Made by a program: the position numbers and the translations under genes. The notes below the pieces were generated by a model, which was not told the origin of the DNA, searched no databases, and saw nothing but the letters and a program-made list of their open reading frames with translations. Positions 1 to 9,371 of a stretch of 64,000 nt of DNA are shown in pieces (the first letter of the stretch is position 1; every line of letters begins with the position of its first letter). This DNA is from Marivita sp051859345. GTDB taxonomy: Bacteria; Pseudomonadota; Alphaproteobacteria; Rhodobacterales; Rhodobacteraceae. The stretch is from the NCBI RefSeq assembly GCF_051859345.1, contig NZ_JBHYFV010000015.1, forward strand, positions 39,484 through 103,483, read 5' to 3'.

Positions 1-686
1 TTATAGGCGATCATCTTGGCCGAGAATGGCAGGCAATCGGAAATACATGTGGCGACATCCAGCATCACGTCGCCGAAAACAGCCCCACCCTCCATGTCGT
101 AGATTTCGCGGCCGTTGGTGACATGTACGCCAACAGCAAACACCGAAAGCGCGCGGAACAGGCCCAGGGCGTTCAGGTAGTTCTCCATCGCCAGGACATC
201 TATGCCGCCGTCAATGTGCTTCATCGGGATGCTGTCATGGAATCCGTAAGACGGATTTGCAGTTATGTGAGACCCCGAACCCATGCGCCCGGCCTCGTTG
301 CGAAGGCGCTCGTTGACCAAAAGCTGCACAACCCCAAGTCGGCTTTTGGTTTCGGTCTTGTCGACCGGCTTGGTCAGATAATCCGTCGCACCGGCTGCAA
401 ACGCATCGTCGATATAGGATTTGTCGGACATGACTGTGTTCATCACGATCGGCACTTCGGCGTAACCATCCCGCGCCCTTATGTGTCGACACAGCTGAAT
501 GCCGTTCATTTCAGGCATCTGGATATCCAGAATGCAGCATTCAAAGTGATGGGACGACGTCTCGATCAATTCGAGCGCATCCTGTCCTGACAGTGCCGTG
601 GTGACATCAGAATAGCCAAGTTCGCTCAGCGTGTGGAGAAAAAGCGCGAGGAAATCGGGATCATCGTCGACGGCCAGGATTTTCAT
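1..686 (-). CDS. Response regulator with GGDEF-like output domain (partial, runs off the window)
   Basis: The visible 228 residues begin MKILAVDDD, with the acidic pocket at D7-D9, phospho-acceptor D54 in the LDIQMPEMNG stretch, and the conserved lysine in the TKPVDK segment, so a CheY-type receiver fills about residues 1-125. After it comes a segment that fits the start of a diguanylate cyclase (GGDEF) fold: an FAVGVHVTNGREIYD stretch and then FGDVMLDVA, like the usual metal-binding/IND and GD..L motifs. The normal yGH is not seen (EGGAVFGD instead), so the domain may be degenerate. The GGDEF signature itself would lie outside the window. The ATG at 684-686 has an AGGTG just upstream. It follows a second receiver and two kinases on the same strand and is probably the output of that relay, through c-di-GMP or as a degenerate binding domain. 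The receiver is certain; the GGDEF assignment is moderate. Confidence 0.8.
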   Translation of the reverse strand, partial: MKILAVDDDPDFLALFLHTLSELGYSDVTTALSGQDALELIETSSHHFECCILDIQMPEMNGIQLCRHIRARDGYAEVPIVMNTVMSDKSYIDDAFAAGATDYLTKPVDKTETKSRLGVVQLLVNERLRNEAGRMGSGSHITANPSYGFHDSIPMKHIDGGIDVLAMENYLNALGLFRALSVFAVGVHVTNGREIYDMEGGAVFGDVMLDVATCISDCLPFSAKMIAY

Positions 687-799
687 ATTTCACCTATTAT
701 TATTGGGTTGCCGAGCCACAATTCTTGCAGCCCTTTTCTTGAGGATGTTGTGTAAAGGTGACGCAATTATGGCTTTGCACCGATACATTCTCTGCAACC

Positions 800-1207
800 T
801 TACGTTTTGCAGTTTGCGATCTCTTTTTCGCGCTTGGCCCAGACGGTGCGGATTTGTGATCCAAGTGTCATTGGGTCGAATGGCTTGGTGAAAACATCAA
901 GCGCACCGCCTTCCAGCAGCTTTTTGGACATCTCGTCTTCCGCTTTGGCCGTCATGAAGATTGCCGGAATGTCGCGGTGACGCTCATTTGATCGGACGAT
1001 GTCGAACAAGTCCGGTCCGGTCATGCTTGGCATCATGACATCCAGCAACAAAAGTTGCGGCTTGACGTCGTCCAGCATTTCCAGGGCCTTTGGGCCGGAG
1101 TTGCATTGATACAGGTCGAAATTATCAACCAACTGCAATGCCATGCGTGCAATTTCGAGGATATCCTCGTCATCATCGACATGCAGAATTGTCGTAAGTG
1201 TCGTCAT
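800..1207 (-). CDS. Stand-alone CheY-like response regulator
   Basis: The 135-residue protein is a single receiver domain with no output module. The acidic cluster HVDDDED lies near residue 10, the phospho-acceptor is D56 in LLDVMMPSMTG, the switch threonine is in FMTAKAE, and the lysine is in FTKPFD. The ATG at 1205-1207 is chosen over an upstream TTG because TTGAGGGGC sits just before it as a ribosome site. It starts 24 bases after the stop of the histidine kinase on the same strand, so the two are probably co-transcribed and cognate. A receiver with no output usually acts as a phosphorelay intermediate or through protein contacts; which applies here cannot be seen. Confidence 0.9.
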   Translation of the reverse strand: MTTLTTILHVDDDEDILEIARMALQLVDNFDLYQCNSGPKALEMLDDVKPQLLLLDVMMPSMTGPDLFDIVRSNERHRDIPAIFMTAKAEDEMSKKLLEGGALDVFTKPFDPMTLGSQIRTVWAKREKEIANCKT

Positions 1208-1231
1208 TGTGCCCCTCAAAACCTTATCGCG

Positions 1232-2902
1232 CTAGACTGCCATCAACATGCGCGTGTCCAGCGCCACACTGGTGTGTTTTTCCAATTCGAAGTAGAACGT
1301 GGTTCCTTGACCAACCTCGGTGTCGAACGCGATCCATCCACCATGACGCTGCACGATCTCGCGGCAAATCGTCAGGCCGAGACCGGTGCTCGGGAACGCT
1401 TTGCTTTGCCTGTTTTCAACCTGAATAAAGCTGTCGAACAGGGTGTCTCGGGCATCTTCCGGAATGCCCGGCCCGCGATCCTCGATGCAGATGCGCCAGG
1501 TGTCGCCGCGGTCAATCAGTCTGAGGGTGACGTCAGCGCCTTCAGGCGATAGTTTGGCAGCGTTCGACATCAAATTCGACATCACCTGTATCAAGCGATC
1601 TGGATCCGCCTTTGCCAACGCGGCCTCGTTCGGTGTTTCGACAACGAACGCCACCTTGCATTCGTTCGCATAGGGCGCATTCGCTTCGGCGGCTTCGTTC
1701 AGAATGTCCCGCAGGTCAACATCCTGGGTGCTGATACCAAGGTCACCCGATTGCAGCTTTTCAAGCGTGAGGATGTCATTGACGATGGCCAAGAGTCGTT
1801 CGCTGTTGCGATGTGCCACACCGATCAACCGGCTCACATCCGGACTGAGTTCACCCATGACACCGGATTCCAGCAACCGCAGTGCGCCTTTGATTGACGT
1901 CAGCGGTGTGCGGAGTTCATGGCTCACCGTCGAGACCGAGCTGAGTTTCAGCTGTTCGGCCTGCTTGCGTTCAGAGATATCCCGCACGACGGACACAAGA
2001 TTGCGTTTGCCATCGACGTCTTCGACAAGGTGGGTCAGGACTTCCACCGGGCCGGTTTGGTGTTCGAATTCAAACACAACAATCGGAACTTCGCCTTTCA
2101 ACAAAGGATCTATGTAGCGTTTGAACAGGTGCAGATCACTTTCGCCAAACAGACTCATGATGGATTTCGCGTGCAGGTCATCATCAGTCCATCCGGTCCG
2201 AAGCCTGAAAGTCTTGTTCGCATAGCTCAATTTGAACGTGTCCGGATCGTAGATAAAGACCCCGTCCGGCAATGCCTCAAGGACGGCTTTCCGACCCTGT
2301 TCCTCGCTGTCGGCCAATACCGCCGAAACATCGGTGCGGATCGACACCAGGTGATTGATGTTCCCGTATTCGTCCAGTTTTGGAAAAATGGTCGTTTGAA
2401 CAATGACGTTCTTACCGAACTTGTCGCGTAGCCGCTGACAGCCTGACCAGACCTTTCCATCCATGATGGTCATCAGGATGTTGTCGTAGGCCTTCTGATC
2501 GACATCACTGCCATAAAGGATTCTCGGCGTTTTGCCGATGATCTCGTGGGATTCATACCCGAACGTGTCAGTGAATTTTTGATTGATCGCAGAGATGTTG
2601 CCGTTGCGATCCGTCAGGCTGACAATGGTATGTTCTTCCAGCGCCCGCTCGTGCAGCGTGATCGCCCGCGATTTTGCTTCAAGGCGGTTTCTGACGCGGT
2701 TGCTGCGCATGACGTTAAGAATACTGGCGATAGCGGCCGTTGCCAGCAGGATCGCAGCAGAGGCCAGCGAGAATTGGTCGATTTCGGGAGCGAAGTTCAA
2801 AATCCAATGGGTGAAGAAGAACAACGCAACTGCGACGGCTATTATAAGACTCCAATCCGCATAGGACCGAAACAACGAGGGTTGGATGCTAATGTTCTTC
2901 AT
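1232..2902 (-). CDS. Membrane-bound PAS-PAS sensor histidine kinase
   Basis: In 556 residues, two hydrophobic segments (about 17-37 and 44-64) form a short membrane anchor. A PAS domain (about 85-195), a second PAS-like domain (about 205-312, ending VVRDISERKQAE) and a HisKA domain with phospho-acceptor H328 in STVSHELRTPL follow. The C-terminal HATPase_c has the N box (SNLMSNAAKLSP), a DRGPGIP G1 box and TGLGLTI. Signals are probably sensed in the cytoplasm by the PAS domains, because the loop between the membrane segments is very short. The ATG at 2900-2902 is preferred to a GTG four codons upstream. It lies directly upstream of the stand-alone receiver and downstream of a second kinase on the same strand. 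Confidence 0.9.
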   Translation of the reverse strand: MKNISIQPSLFRSYADWSLIIAVAVALFFFTHWILNFAPEIDQFSLASAAILLATAAIASILNVMRSNRVRNRLEAKSRAITLHERALEEHTIVSLTDRNGNISAINQKFTDTFGYESHEIIGKTPRILYGSDVDQKAYDNILMTIMDGKVWSGCQRLRDKFGKNVIVQTTIFPKLDEYGNINHLVSIRTDVSAVLADSEEQGRKAVLEALPDGVFIYDPDTFKLSYANKTFRLRTGWTDDDLHAKSIMSLFGESDLHLFKRYIDPLLKGEVPIVVFEFEHQTGPVEVLTHLVEDVDGKRNLVSVVRDISERKQAEQLKLSSVSTVSHELRTPLTSIKGALRLLESGVMGELSPDVSRLIGVAHRNSERLLAIVNDILTLEKLQSGDLGISTQDVDLRDILNEAAEANAPYANECKVAFVVETPNEAALAKADPDRLIQVMSNLMSNAAKLSPEGADVTLRLIDRGDTWRICIEDRGPGIPEDARDTLFDSFIQVENRQSKAFPSTGLGLTICREIVQRHGGWIAFDTEVGQGTTFYFELEKHTSVALDTRMLMAV

Positions 2903-3040
2903 ATTCTGTCCCACACACTTACACTTGTGGTCAATGCCACATAGATACTGTGTTAATCATGATGAGAACTTGACCCGAGAATTCGGCGTGAATGCGGCAG
3001 CCAGATATTTAAAAAAAGGAATTTCCGGGGTCGAGCGACC

Positions 3041-5038
3041 TTAGGCTGCGTCGTCCGTGACAAGCGACAGGGCTGGCAACTGAAGTCGGAAAACGCTGCC
3101 TCGACCTTGCACACTATGCGCTTCGACAGTGCCATTATGAAGCTCCGCCAGCTCTTTCGAGATCGGCAAGCCCAGTCCAATGCCACCATGTTCGCGCGCC
3201 TGAGAGGTGTCCAATTGACCAAAGCGTTCAAAGATGATGTTCATCTCATCTTCTGCGAGGCCGTTTCCCGTGTCCTCGACATCAATCCAAACGGACGAGT
3301 CTGACTCTCCCAACCGGACCGTAACATGCCCTTCAGGCGTAAATTTCACGGCATTCCCGATAAGGTTGAACAAGATTTGTCGGATGCGCAACGGGTCCGC
3401 AAAGACCTTTCTGGCATTGCCTTCAAGATGAATCTGCAGATTTTTCTGTTTGGCCATAGGTCTGAACTGTTCGGCAACGGTTTCGCAGATCGGTCGAAGG
3501 CACAGCTCTTCACATTTGAGCTGTAGGGTGCCTTCTTCAATGGCGGCAAGATCCAGGATGCCGTTGATGAGCTCCAACAATTGTTGCCCTGACAGATTGA
3601 TCTGTCTGGAAAAGCGGCGCAGGTCGGACTGGTGGGCATCGAACCGTGATTTGATGTCCGATGTATTGCCACTATCCAGTGCGGACAGTAAATTTTGATA
3701 GCTCGGTAGCTTCTCTGGATCCGACAAGAAGGCATTGTAGCCCATGACAACGGTCAATGGCGTGCGCAGTTCATGGCTGATGGTGTTCAGGAAATCTGAC
3801 TTTGCCGCGCTCGCGGCTTCCGCCTTGTCGAGGGCTTTCTTGAGAGCCGTGATATCGACACGGAAACCCACTGTGTGACCACTCGGGGTAAGGCGTTCGA
3901 CAACGCGAATCCAGCGACCATCACTCAAGCGCTGTTCCATGGGTTGGCCCGGCGAGCGATGCAGTTCAAGACGATCGGCCAGCCATTCGTCTTCGCGCCC
4001 CAATGCTTGTTCATATTGGCCATTGGCCAAACCAAATCTCAGAATTTCCTCGAAGTGAGTGCCCGGCACCATCGCTTGGGCTGATGCGCTATACATCCGT
4101 TTGTAGCGATTGTTGCAGACGATCAGGCGGTCGTCCTCGTCAAACAGGGCAAAGCCATCGTCCAACGCTTCGATCGCTTCCAGAAGTTGTGTTTCGGCAC
4201 GTTCACTTTTTGCAAACACCCAATCGAACGCCCGCATGATGACCATTGCCAAAACGGCGAAGGCGGCCACGGCTGCCCAAATCCTTGCAGAATTCGGTGC
4301 CTGAACTGCCCATCCATCAAGGGGGACCACTGAAACTACCCAGTCGATTCCGGCCACCTGAACTGATGCCTGAACCGGGTGTTCACCTTCAAGGTTTGGA
4401 CGTCCATACAAATGCTCGCCGCTCCGGGTTTCCACCGATACCGCAAGGCTTTCTTCGAACTGGGTGAAGTGGCTGGCAGAGAACAAGAGGGACGCATCCA
4501 TGACCAATGAGACAACACCCCAGATCGAACTGGCATCACCATTGTCACCCGGCGTCAGGACAGGGCTGCGGGTGATAAAGCCATGTCCACCCTGAACAAG
4601 GTCGAATGGCCCATCCACAACCGTGGAGTCTTCGAGCAAGGCGGTCTCAACGGCCACCATGAATTCGGGATAGTCTCTGAGGTCAAGACCTATCGCAGGA
4701 CGGTTTGGCTCAAGAGGATAGACGTATTCGATGACCAGGTCCGGGGCCGCAGCAACATTGATAACCTCTTCGACGTTGCCCACCAGATTGCTGACAATTC
4801 GCGAGAAAAGATCACGAGGAAGCTGAGGCTCAGCGACAAAGACAGCCGCAATTCCTTCGGTGATAAGTACCTTTTCATTGATGGTCTGCTGAAGTCGAGA
4901 CGCGATTGATGCACTGGTTTGGGTCACTTGCAGACGTTGATCGGCAAGATGTTCTTGTGAACTCAGTGCGTTCAGGCCGATCCCCACCAAAAGGGCGACG
5001 GCGATGACCACAACATATCGCGAGAGTGTACGAAGCAT
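3041..5038 (-). CDS. CHASE-PAS sensor histidine kinase
   Basis: The 665-residue protein has an N-terminal membrane segment (about 8-25), then an extracytoplasmic region of about 225 residues whose YVYPLEPNRPAIGLDL stretch is typical of a CHASE sensor. A second membrane segment (about 252-272) follows, then a PAS domain (about 285-400, IEALDDGFALFDEDDRL), HisKA with H422 in NTISHELRTPLT, and HATPase_c with NLIGNAVKFTPEG, DTGNGL and GGIGLGLPI. It should bind a small ligand outside the membrane and phosphorylate a receiver, presumably one of the two encoded downstream. After the stop the reverse strand shows a small GGTCG/CGACC inverted repeat and then a run of seven T, a weak possible terminator before the next kinase. 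The ligand is unknown. Confidence 0.9.
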   Translation of the reverse strand: MLRTLSRYVVVIAVALLVGIGLNALSSQEHLADQRLQVTQTSASIASRLQQTINEKVLITEGIAAVFVAEPQLPRDLFSRIVSNLVGNVEEVINVAAAPDLVIEYVYPLEPNRPAIGLDLRDYPEFMVAVETALLEDSTVVDGPFDLVQGGHGFITRSPVLTPGDNGDASSIWGVVSLVMDASLLFSASHFTQFEESLAVSVETRSGEHLYGRPNLEGEHPVQASVQVAGIDWVVSVVPLDGWAVQAPNSARIWAAVAAFAVLAMVIMRAFDWVFAKSERAETQLLEAIEALDDGFALFDEDDRLIVCNNRYKRMYSASAQAMVPGTHFEEILRFGLANGQYEQALGREDEWLADRLELHRSPGQPMEQRLSDGRWIRVVERLTPSGHTVGFRVDITALKKALDKAEAASAAKSDFLNTISHELRTPLTVVMGYNAFLSDPEKLPSYQNLLSALDSGNTSDIKSRFDAHQSDLRRFSRQINLSGQQLLELINGILDLAAIEEGTLQLKCEELCLRPICETVAEQFRPMAKQKNLQIHLEGNARKVFADPLRIRQILFNLIGNAVKFTPEGHVTVRLGESDSSVWIDVEDTGNGLAEDEMNIIFERFGQLDTSQAREHGGIGLGLPISKELAELHNGTVEAHSVQGRGSVFRLQLPALSLVTDDAA

Positions 5039-5605
5039 ATCGCCCCATTTTTCCGAATTTTTTTCTCAACGGTGGTCATGGATACTTGTACAAGATAAAT
5101 GGACTTGCTCGACGGAAAATTGCCGATGATGATGTTGCAGACTGACGTTTTGCAGTCAAAGGTTGCCCAAGCGTAAACCATCGCAACCAGAAGATATTGA
5201 GTCTATTTTGCACCGTTTCCAAGTGCGTGACCGCTGTCTTGGGCATCTTTCGCGCCCTTGTTTTGGGTCTCGTTCGGTGTATGGGTGTCATCTTGAATGT
5301 GCGCGTCTTGCCTGAGCGGTCTTTCTCCAATGCCGCCAAATGTGTAATTCCAATCAGGCGAGGCTTTCATACACTCATTGGGCGCGTATCGCAAACAAGA
5401 TCGGCAATCTGGGTCTCTGAGTTCTGGCGACAAGCCCGTCGGCGCTCAGACGCAGATGTTGGTAGACAGACGGACGCTGCCGTCAACCTGTGTGGCAGGT
5501 CGGCTTGGCGCCTTCAGGATGAACTGAATGACTGGGCGCCGGGTAGAACGTATGCAATCGCTGCGATTGCCGGGCTGTCATTCCGAATTCCGGACGTTTC
5601 GCGCT
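5039..5605. other. Intergenic region, no gene recognised
   Basis: This 567-base gap lies between the CHASE kinase start and the stop of the cupin gene. The first 150 bases are AT-rich and probably hold the kinase promoter. Open frames here (for example on the plus strand from 5197) have no ribosome site, no recognisable motif and no conserved-looking composition, and are taken as chance. No repeat, RNA gene or convincing hairpin was found. Confidence 0.5.
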
Positions 5606-6169
5606 TCAAGACATCGCATCCAGGCCGTCGCGAAAGTCGTTCCAGCCCGCATCGACCGAGGAGGGTGCATCGCGCCATTGGGTCAGGGGCTGACCGGTCA
5701 CCGGATCGGCCGCCGGGATTGGCAGTGACATGATAAGCTTGGCTGCGGCGCGAAAGTCATCGTCACTCACGAATTCCTCCTGGATGTTGTCCCAGTCGCG
5801 TCCTTCGGGATAGCCGCCGATCACCATGACGTCGTCGGAATTTCCGATCATTGCGTGCGAAACTCCGGCCGGCATCACCACAACGTCGCCCGCCTCGACC
5901 CGGACCTTCGTCCCGCCTTTGCCAAAGAGCTCGAGTTCCATCCACCCCGAGGCGACGCCAAGGCATTCATGGCTCGTGGAATGGAAGTGGTGGTACAGGT
6001 AAATCCCCGGATAGTGCCAGTTGTTCAGCCAGCCGTTTTCGCGAAAGCGGGCACGCACGGCATCGCTGCCACCGCCGGGCACTCCAGCGCGATGGATGAG
6101 AAGCGGAAAGCGGCTGTTCGGTGCGCGTCCGTTGGGCATGGACTGCAGTTCTTCGATGGTTCCAGTCAT
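5606..6169 (-). CDS. YjlB-like cupin domain protein
   Basis: The 187-residue single-domain cupin carries the metal-binding set HHFHSTSHE (two His and a Glu) and a later His in PAGVSHAMI, in the order expected for a bicupin-fold monomer. The ENGWLNNWHY and PEGRDWD stretches resemble the YjlB family, whose reaction is not established. The ATG at 6167-6169 has AGGAGG seven bases upstream. It is the last gene of an eight-gene sugar-type operon, separated from the binding-protein gene by a GC-rich hairpin. A role in handling a sugar or uronate intermediate is plausible but inferred from position only. Confidence 0.75.
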   Translation of the reverse strand: MTGTIEELQSMPNGRAPNSRFPLLIHRAGVPGGGSDAVRARFRENGWLNNWHYPGIYLYHHFHSTSHECLGVASGWMELELFGKGGTKVRVEAGDVVVMPAGVSHAMIGNSDDVMVIGGYPEGRDWDNIQEEFVSDDDFRAAAKLIMSLPIPAADPVTGQPLTQWRDAPSSVDAGWNDFRDGLDAMS

Positions 6170-6210
6170 GCTGATCCTCCTGGAGTCTGGTTGCCATAGT
6201 GAGACCAAAT

Positions 6211-6230
6211 GGGGCGGCCTGAGCCGCCCC
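6211..6230 (-). terminator. GC hairpin after the sugar-binding protein gene
   Basis: An 8-bp perfect stem GGGGCGGC/GCCGCCCC with a 4-base loop starts 11 bases after the binding-protein stop, read on the minus strand. It is followed by ATTTGG rather than a clear T run. It may be a leaky terminator or an RNA 3'-stabilising structure that raises binding-protein output relative to the cupin. Confidence 0.5.
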
Positions 6231-6241
6231 GATCTGATGGT

Positions 6242-7360
6242 TCAGTTTCCGCCCCATGCTTCGGGATAGTTCTCCATCTCCTCGCAACCGCACATCGCGT
6301 AGTGCAGTGGCGGCATCGCCGGATTGACGAAGTCGTCAAGGTTGTCCTGCGTGATCGCTGGTTGCGGCAGCACCCATTCCGGACCCGGCAGTGGCTCACC
6401 CTCGATCACACGCGCTGCAGCAATGACCGCAGTGCGCCATTGGTAGGTCGGGTAGGTCGGAGCGATGGCCGTCAGACCCTCGTCCTGCCATTTGCGCAGA
6501 AAGTCCTGCTGATCTTCGCCGACGAACACCGGAATCTCGTAACCGGAATCCTCGAACGCCTCGATGGCAGCGACAGCTGTGGCACCGGCATCCATCCAGA
6601 CGGCGTCGATATTGCCGCGCATGAGGTAGTCCTCGACAATGGACTTGGTCTTGGCGTTGTCTCCGTCGGTAAACTCTGCACCGACGATGTTCATGCCTGC
6701 CTCTTCCAGAACGCGACGGCCTGCCGAATAGCGGGTTTCAAGCACGTCGACACCCGGCAGGATGCGCAGCATCAGGACATCAGAGCCTTCGTCCACCGCA
6801 CCCGCGATGAATTCCGCACCCTGGATACCAAAGCCGTAACCGCCAACCGGATGAATGAAGGACACCGGGCAATCCGTGTTGACGCCCCTGTCAAATACGA
6901 TGACTGGCATCGCTTCGCAGGCACGTTCAACGGCAGGTGTCAGCGCTGCCGTGGTATTGGGCGAGACGATCATCACATCGCAATCTCCACCCGCCAGCAG
7001 ATCGTCGATATCCGCGATCTGCTTGTCGTCCGAGCCTTCTGCGTCGACGTGGATGAAGTCCCCAATGGACTCGTGGTTGGCGACTTCCTCGGTCATGTTG
7101 GTATAGCCGACGACCCGCCACGGATTGTTGACCCCCGCGTTCGAGAAGCACACCGTCGCCGGGGCATCCAACCCAAGGTCGGCCGTTTCGACCATCTCGC
7201 CACCGATATGCTGTAGCCAGGGCTGCCCGTCCGGGCCCATTGGTTCGGCCTGCAGCTGCTCTTGCTGCTTTGCAAATTCCGCAGGGTCGTCGAAGTTCTG
7301 GGCGTACACGGGCGTAAGGCTGAGGGCCAGCGCTCCCGTCGCCATCAGGATATGTTTCAT
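6242..7360 (-). CDS. Periplasmic sugar-binding protein of a ribose-type ABC importer
   Basis: The 372-residue protein has a signal peptide (MKHILMATGALALSL, probable cut after VYA-Q) and a periplasmic-binding-protein type 1 fold (Peripla_BP_4) from about residue 60. Visible family features are the VCFSNAGVNNPWR first strand, DFIHVDAEGSDDKQIADIDDLLAGG, the hinge PVIVFDRGVNTDC and DAVWMDAGATAVAAI. Four cysteines lie in the mature chain, two of them in a C-terminal CGCEE. The start has a purine-rich AGGGAGAGAG before ATG. It is encoded just after two permeases and an ATPase and delivers the substrate to them. The substrate is a sugar or polyol by family; which one cannot be read from sequence. 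Confidence 0.88.
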   Translation of the reverse strand: MKHILMATGALALSLTPVYAQNFDDPAEFAKQQEQLQAEPMGPDGQPWLQHIGGEMVETADLGLDAPATVCFSNAGVNNPWRVVGYTNMTEEVANHESIGDFIHVDAEGSDDKQIADIDDLLAGGDCDVMIVSPNTTAALTPAVERACEAMPVIVFDRGVNTDCPVSFIHPVGGYGFGIQGAEFIAGAVDEGSDVLMLRILPGVDVLETRYSAGRRVLEEAGMNIVGAEFTDGDNAKTKSIVEDYLMRGNIDAVWMDAGATAVAAIEAFEDSGYEIPVFVGEDQQDFLRKWQDEGLTAIAPTYPTYQWRTAVIAAARVIEGEPLPGPEWVLPQPAITQDNLDDFVNPAMPPLHYAMCGCEEMENYPEAWGGN

Positions 7361-7401
7361 CTCTCTCTCCCTATCGATTGGGGGCCGCTCGTGGCGCGCC
7401 C

Positions 7402-8388
7402 TCAGGTTCCCGTCTGTTTCCTTCTGTGCATGGCGAACGCGACAGCCGCGATCAGAATGAGTCCCTGCACCACCTGCCGGACGGGTTGCGGCAGGCCAAG
7501 GAAGTTCAGAAGTGTAAAAATGGCGGTCAGCGCCAGAGCGCCACCGATGGCCGCCGGGACCGAGCCGCGACCGCCCAGCAACTGCGCCCCCCCAAGAACA
7601 GCGGCGGTGATCGCCTGCAATTCGTATCCCGAACCGACGTCAATCGACACGCCCGCAAAACCGCCCAGAAGGATGCCTGCGATGGCCCCGGACAGACCGG
7701 AAAGCATGAACGCAGTGATGCGCACCCGATTGACAGCCACACCGGCAAGGCGGGCCGCGACCGGATTGTCCCCGATCGCGTGGACCTGTCGTCCCAGATT
7801 GGTTCGGTGCATCAGCCAGGCAAAAACGCCAGCGACGACCACAAGTACGATGACAGAGACCGGGATGAACCCGACAACAGGCACGTCGCGAATGAGTTCG
7901 CGTCCGAAAAAGCGGAACGTATCGGGCAGGTAACCGCGCGGCGCGCCCCCTGACCACAGGAAAGCCAGACCATTGAGCGTGATCATCATGCCAAGCGTCG
8001 CGATAAGTGACGGCACGCGCAGGAAGCACACGATGAGACCGTTGATTGCGCCGACACCCAGCCCGATCCCAAGCATGAGCGGAATAACCCAATACGTCGC
8101 CATCGGATCGTTGTTGGTCAGCATGGATGACCCGACCACAACCAGCGTGATGACGGATCCGACCGAAAGGTCAAAGCCGCCAGACACGATGACGTAGACC
8201 TGCCCCGCAGCAAGGATCGCCAGAGGAGCAGCGCGTTTGAGAAAGTTCATATAGCCGGTCGGCTCTATGAATCTTGGATTCATGAAGATGATCGCGACCA
8301 CCAGCACCGCCAAGAGAACCCAGACAGGATTGATCTGCGGCAGGCGGCGGCGCTTCTCGGCACCCGGCGTGTCGGCCTTGTCCGTCAT
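7402..8388 (-). CDS. Ribose-type ABC importer permease (second of two)
   Basis: The 328-residue integral membrane protein of the RbsC/BPD_transp_2 family has about eight to ten hydrophobic segments. Family hallmarks visible are FDLSVGSVITL after the second helices, the LGRQVHAIGDNPVAARLAGV coupling loop and GGAQLLGGRGSV near the C terminus. Its start overlaps the preceding permease stop by four bases. With its neighbour it probably forms a heterodimeric channel for the sugar bound by the protein at 6242-7360. Confidence 0.9.
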   Translation of the reverse strand: MTDKADTPGAEKRRRLPQINPVWVLLAVLVVAIIFMNPRFIEPTGYMNFLKRAAPLAILAAGQVYVIVSGGFDLSVGSVITLVVVGSSMLTNNDPMATYWVIPLMLGIGLGVGAINGLIVCFLRVPSLIATLGMMITLNGLAFLWSGGAPRGYLPDTFRFFGRELIRDVPVVGFIPVSVIVLVVVAGVFAWLMHRTNLGRQVHAIGDNPVAARLAGVAVNRVRITAFMLSGLSGAIAGILLGGFAGVSIDVGSGYELQAITAAVLGGAQLLGGRGSVPAAIGGALALTAIFTLLNFLGLPQPVRQVVQGLILIAAVAFAMHRRKQTGT

Positions 8389-9371
8389 GCCACGATCCTC
8401 TTCGAGCGAATGGCGTAAAAGGCGACCGCTGCCACGATGATGATGCCGCGCAGGACCTGCTTTGCGAAACTGTCGACTCCGGCGATGTTGAAAACTGAAT
8501 CGATCAGCGAAAAGATCAGCATTCCAGCCATCGTGCCCCAGATGCCGCCACGTCCGCCGGCCAGAACTGTGCCTCCGATCACCACGACGGCGATACTTTC
8601 AAGGTCATAGACCCCGTCGGACCCGATCCAGGGGGCGCCGGACCGCAATCTGGAGGCCAGGTAAAGACCGGCAATAGCGGCGCAGACCGAGCAGATGACA
8701 TGGGACAGAACGACAATGCGCCCGGTTTTGATACCCGCGAAACGTGCCGCCTCTTCGTTGCCGCCGACCGCGTAAATGTCCGAGCCGAACTTGGTAAAGC
8801 GCAGGACCGCCCATGCCAGAACGGCAAGGGCCATGAGGAACAGAAGCGCCACTGGCAAGGGGCCGATTTCACCATAAGCGAAGATCTGGAACGCTTCGGG
8901 CACCTCGCCTGCAAAGTTGGAAACGAAGGCGGACAGGCAGCCCTGAATGATCAGGCTCATGCCCAGTGTGGCGATCAAGGGGTTCACTTTCAGACCGACC
9001 ACCACCAATCCGTTTGTCACACCCACGATCCCGCCAAATGCGATCGCGGCAAGGACAGCCGGAGCAATCATCGCCGGTGAGCCATCCATGATGACCGAGG
9101 CCAGAACGGATGTGGCCGAGATCACGCTTGCGACGCTCAGGTCGATGGACGCAACAAGGATGACGAATGTCTGGCCAATCGCGGTGATTCCAAGGGCGAT
9201 AGAGCGGCCTAGAATGGTGATGAGGTTGTCAATACTCAGATATTGCGCCTGATCCGTGGCTAGCGCGATCACAACATAGATCAGGAAAGCGCCACCCAGC
9301 AGGATCAGCGGCGCCCAGCGTTCAAACCGGAATCCCGTTTTCCGAGGCGCGGTGGCTTCGACTATACTCAT
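8385..9371 (-). CDS. Ribose-type ABC importer permease (first of two)
   Basis: The 328-residue membrane protein is of the same family as the next gene. It shows IDLSVASVISATSV, the cytoplasmic coupling loop FGSDIYAVGGNEEAARFAGI and GGTVLAGGRGGIWGT. A short charged N terminus precedes the first membrane segment. It overlaps the ATPase stop upstream and the second permease start downstream by four bases each, so translation of all three is probably coupled. Confidence 0.9.
   Translation of the reverse strand: MSIVEATAPRKTGFRFERWAPLILLGGAFLIYVVIALATDQAQYLSIDNLITILGRSIALGITAIGQTFVILVASIDLSVASVISATSVLASVIMDGSPAMIAPAVLAAIAFGGIVGVTNGLVVVGLKVNPLIATLGMSLIIQGCLSAFVSNFAGEVPEAFQIFAYGEIGPLPVALLFLMALAVLAWAVLRFTKFGSDIYAVGGNEEAARFAGIKTGRIVVLSHVICSVCAAIAGLYLASRLRSGAPWIGSDGVYDLESIAVVVIGGTVLAGGRGGIWGTMAGMLIFSLIDSVFNIAGVDSFAKQVLRGIIIVAAVAFYAIRSKRIVA

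Noticed and set aside
5197..5733. 178-codon plus-strand frame in the gap before the cupin gene
   Set aside because: It runs into the cupin gene on the other strand, has no ribosome site, and its composition looks random.
6209..7216. 335-codon plus-strand frame
   Set aside because: It is antisense to the sugar-binding protein gene, with no family features.
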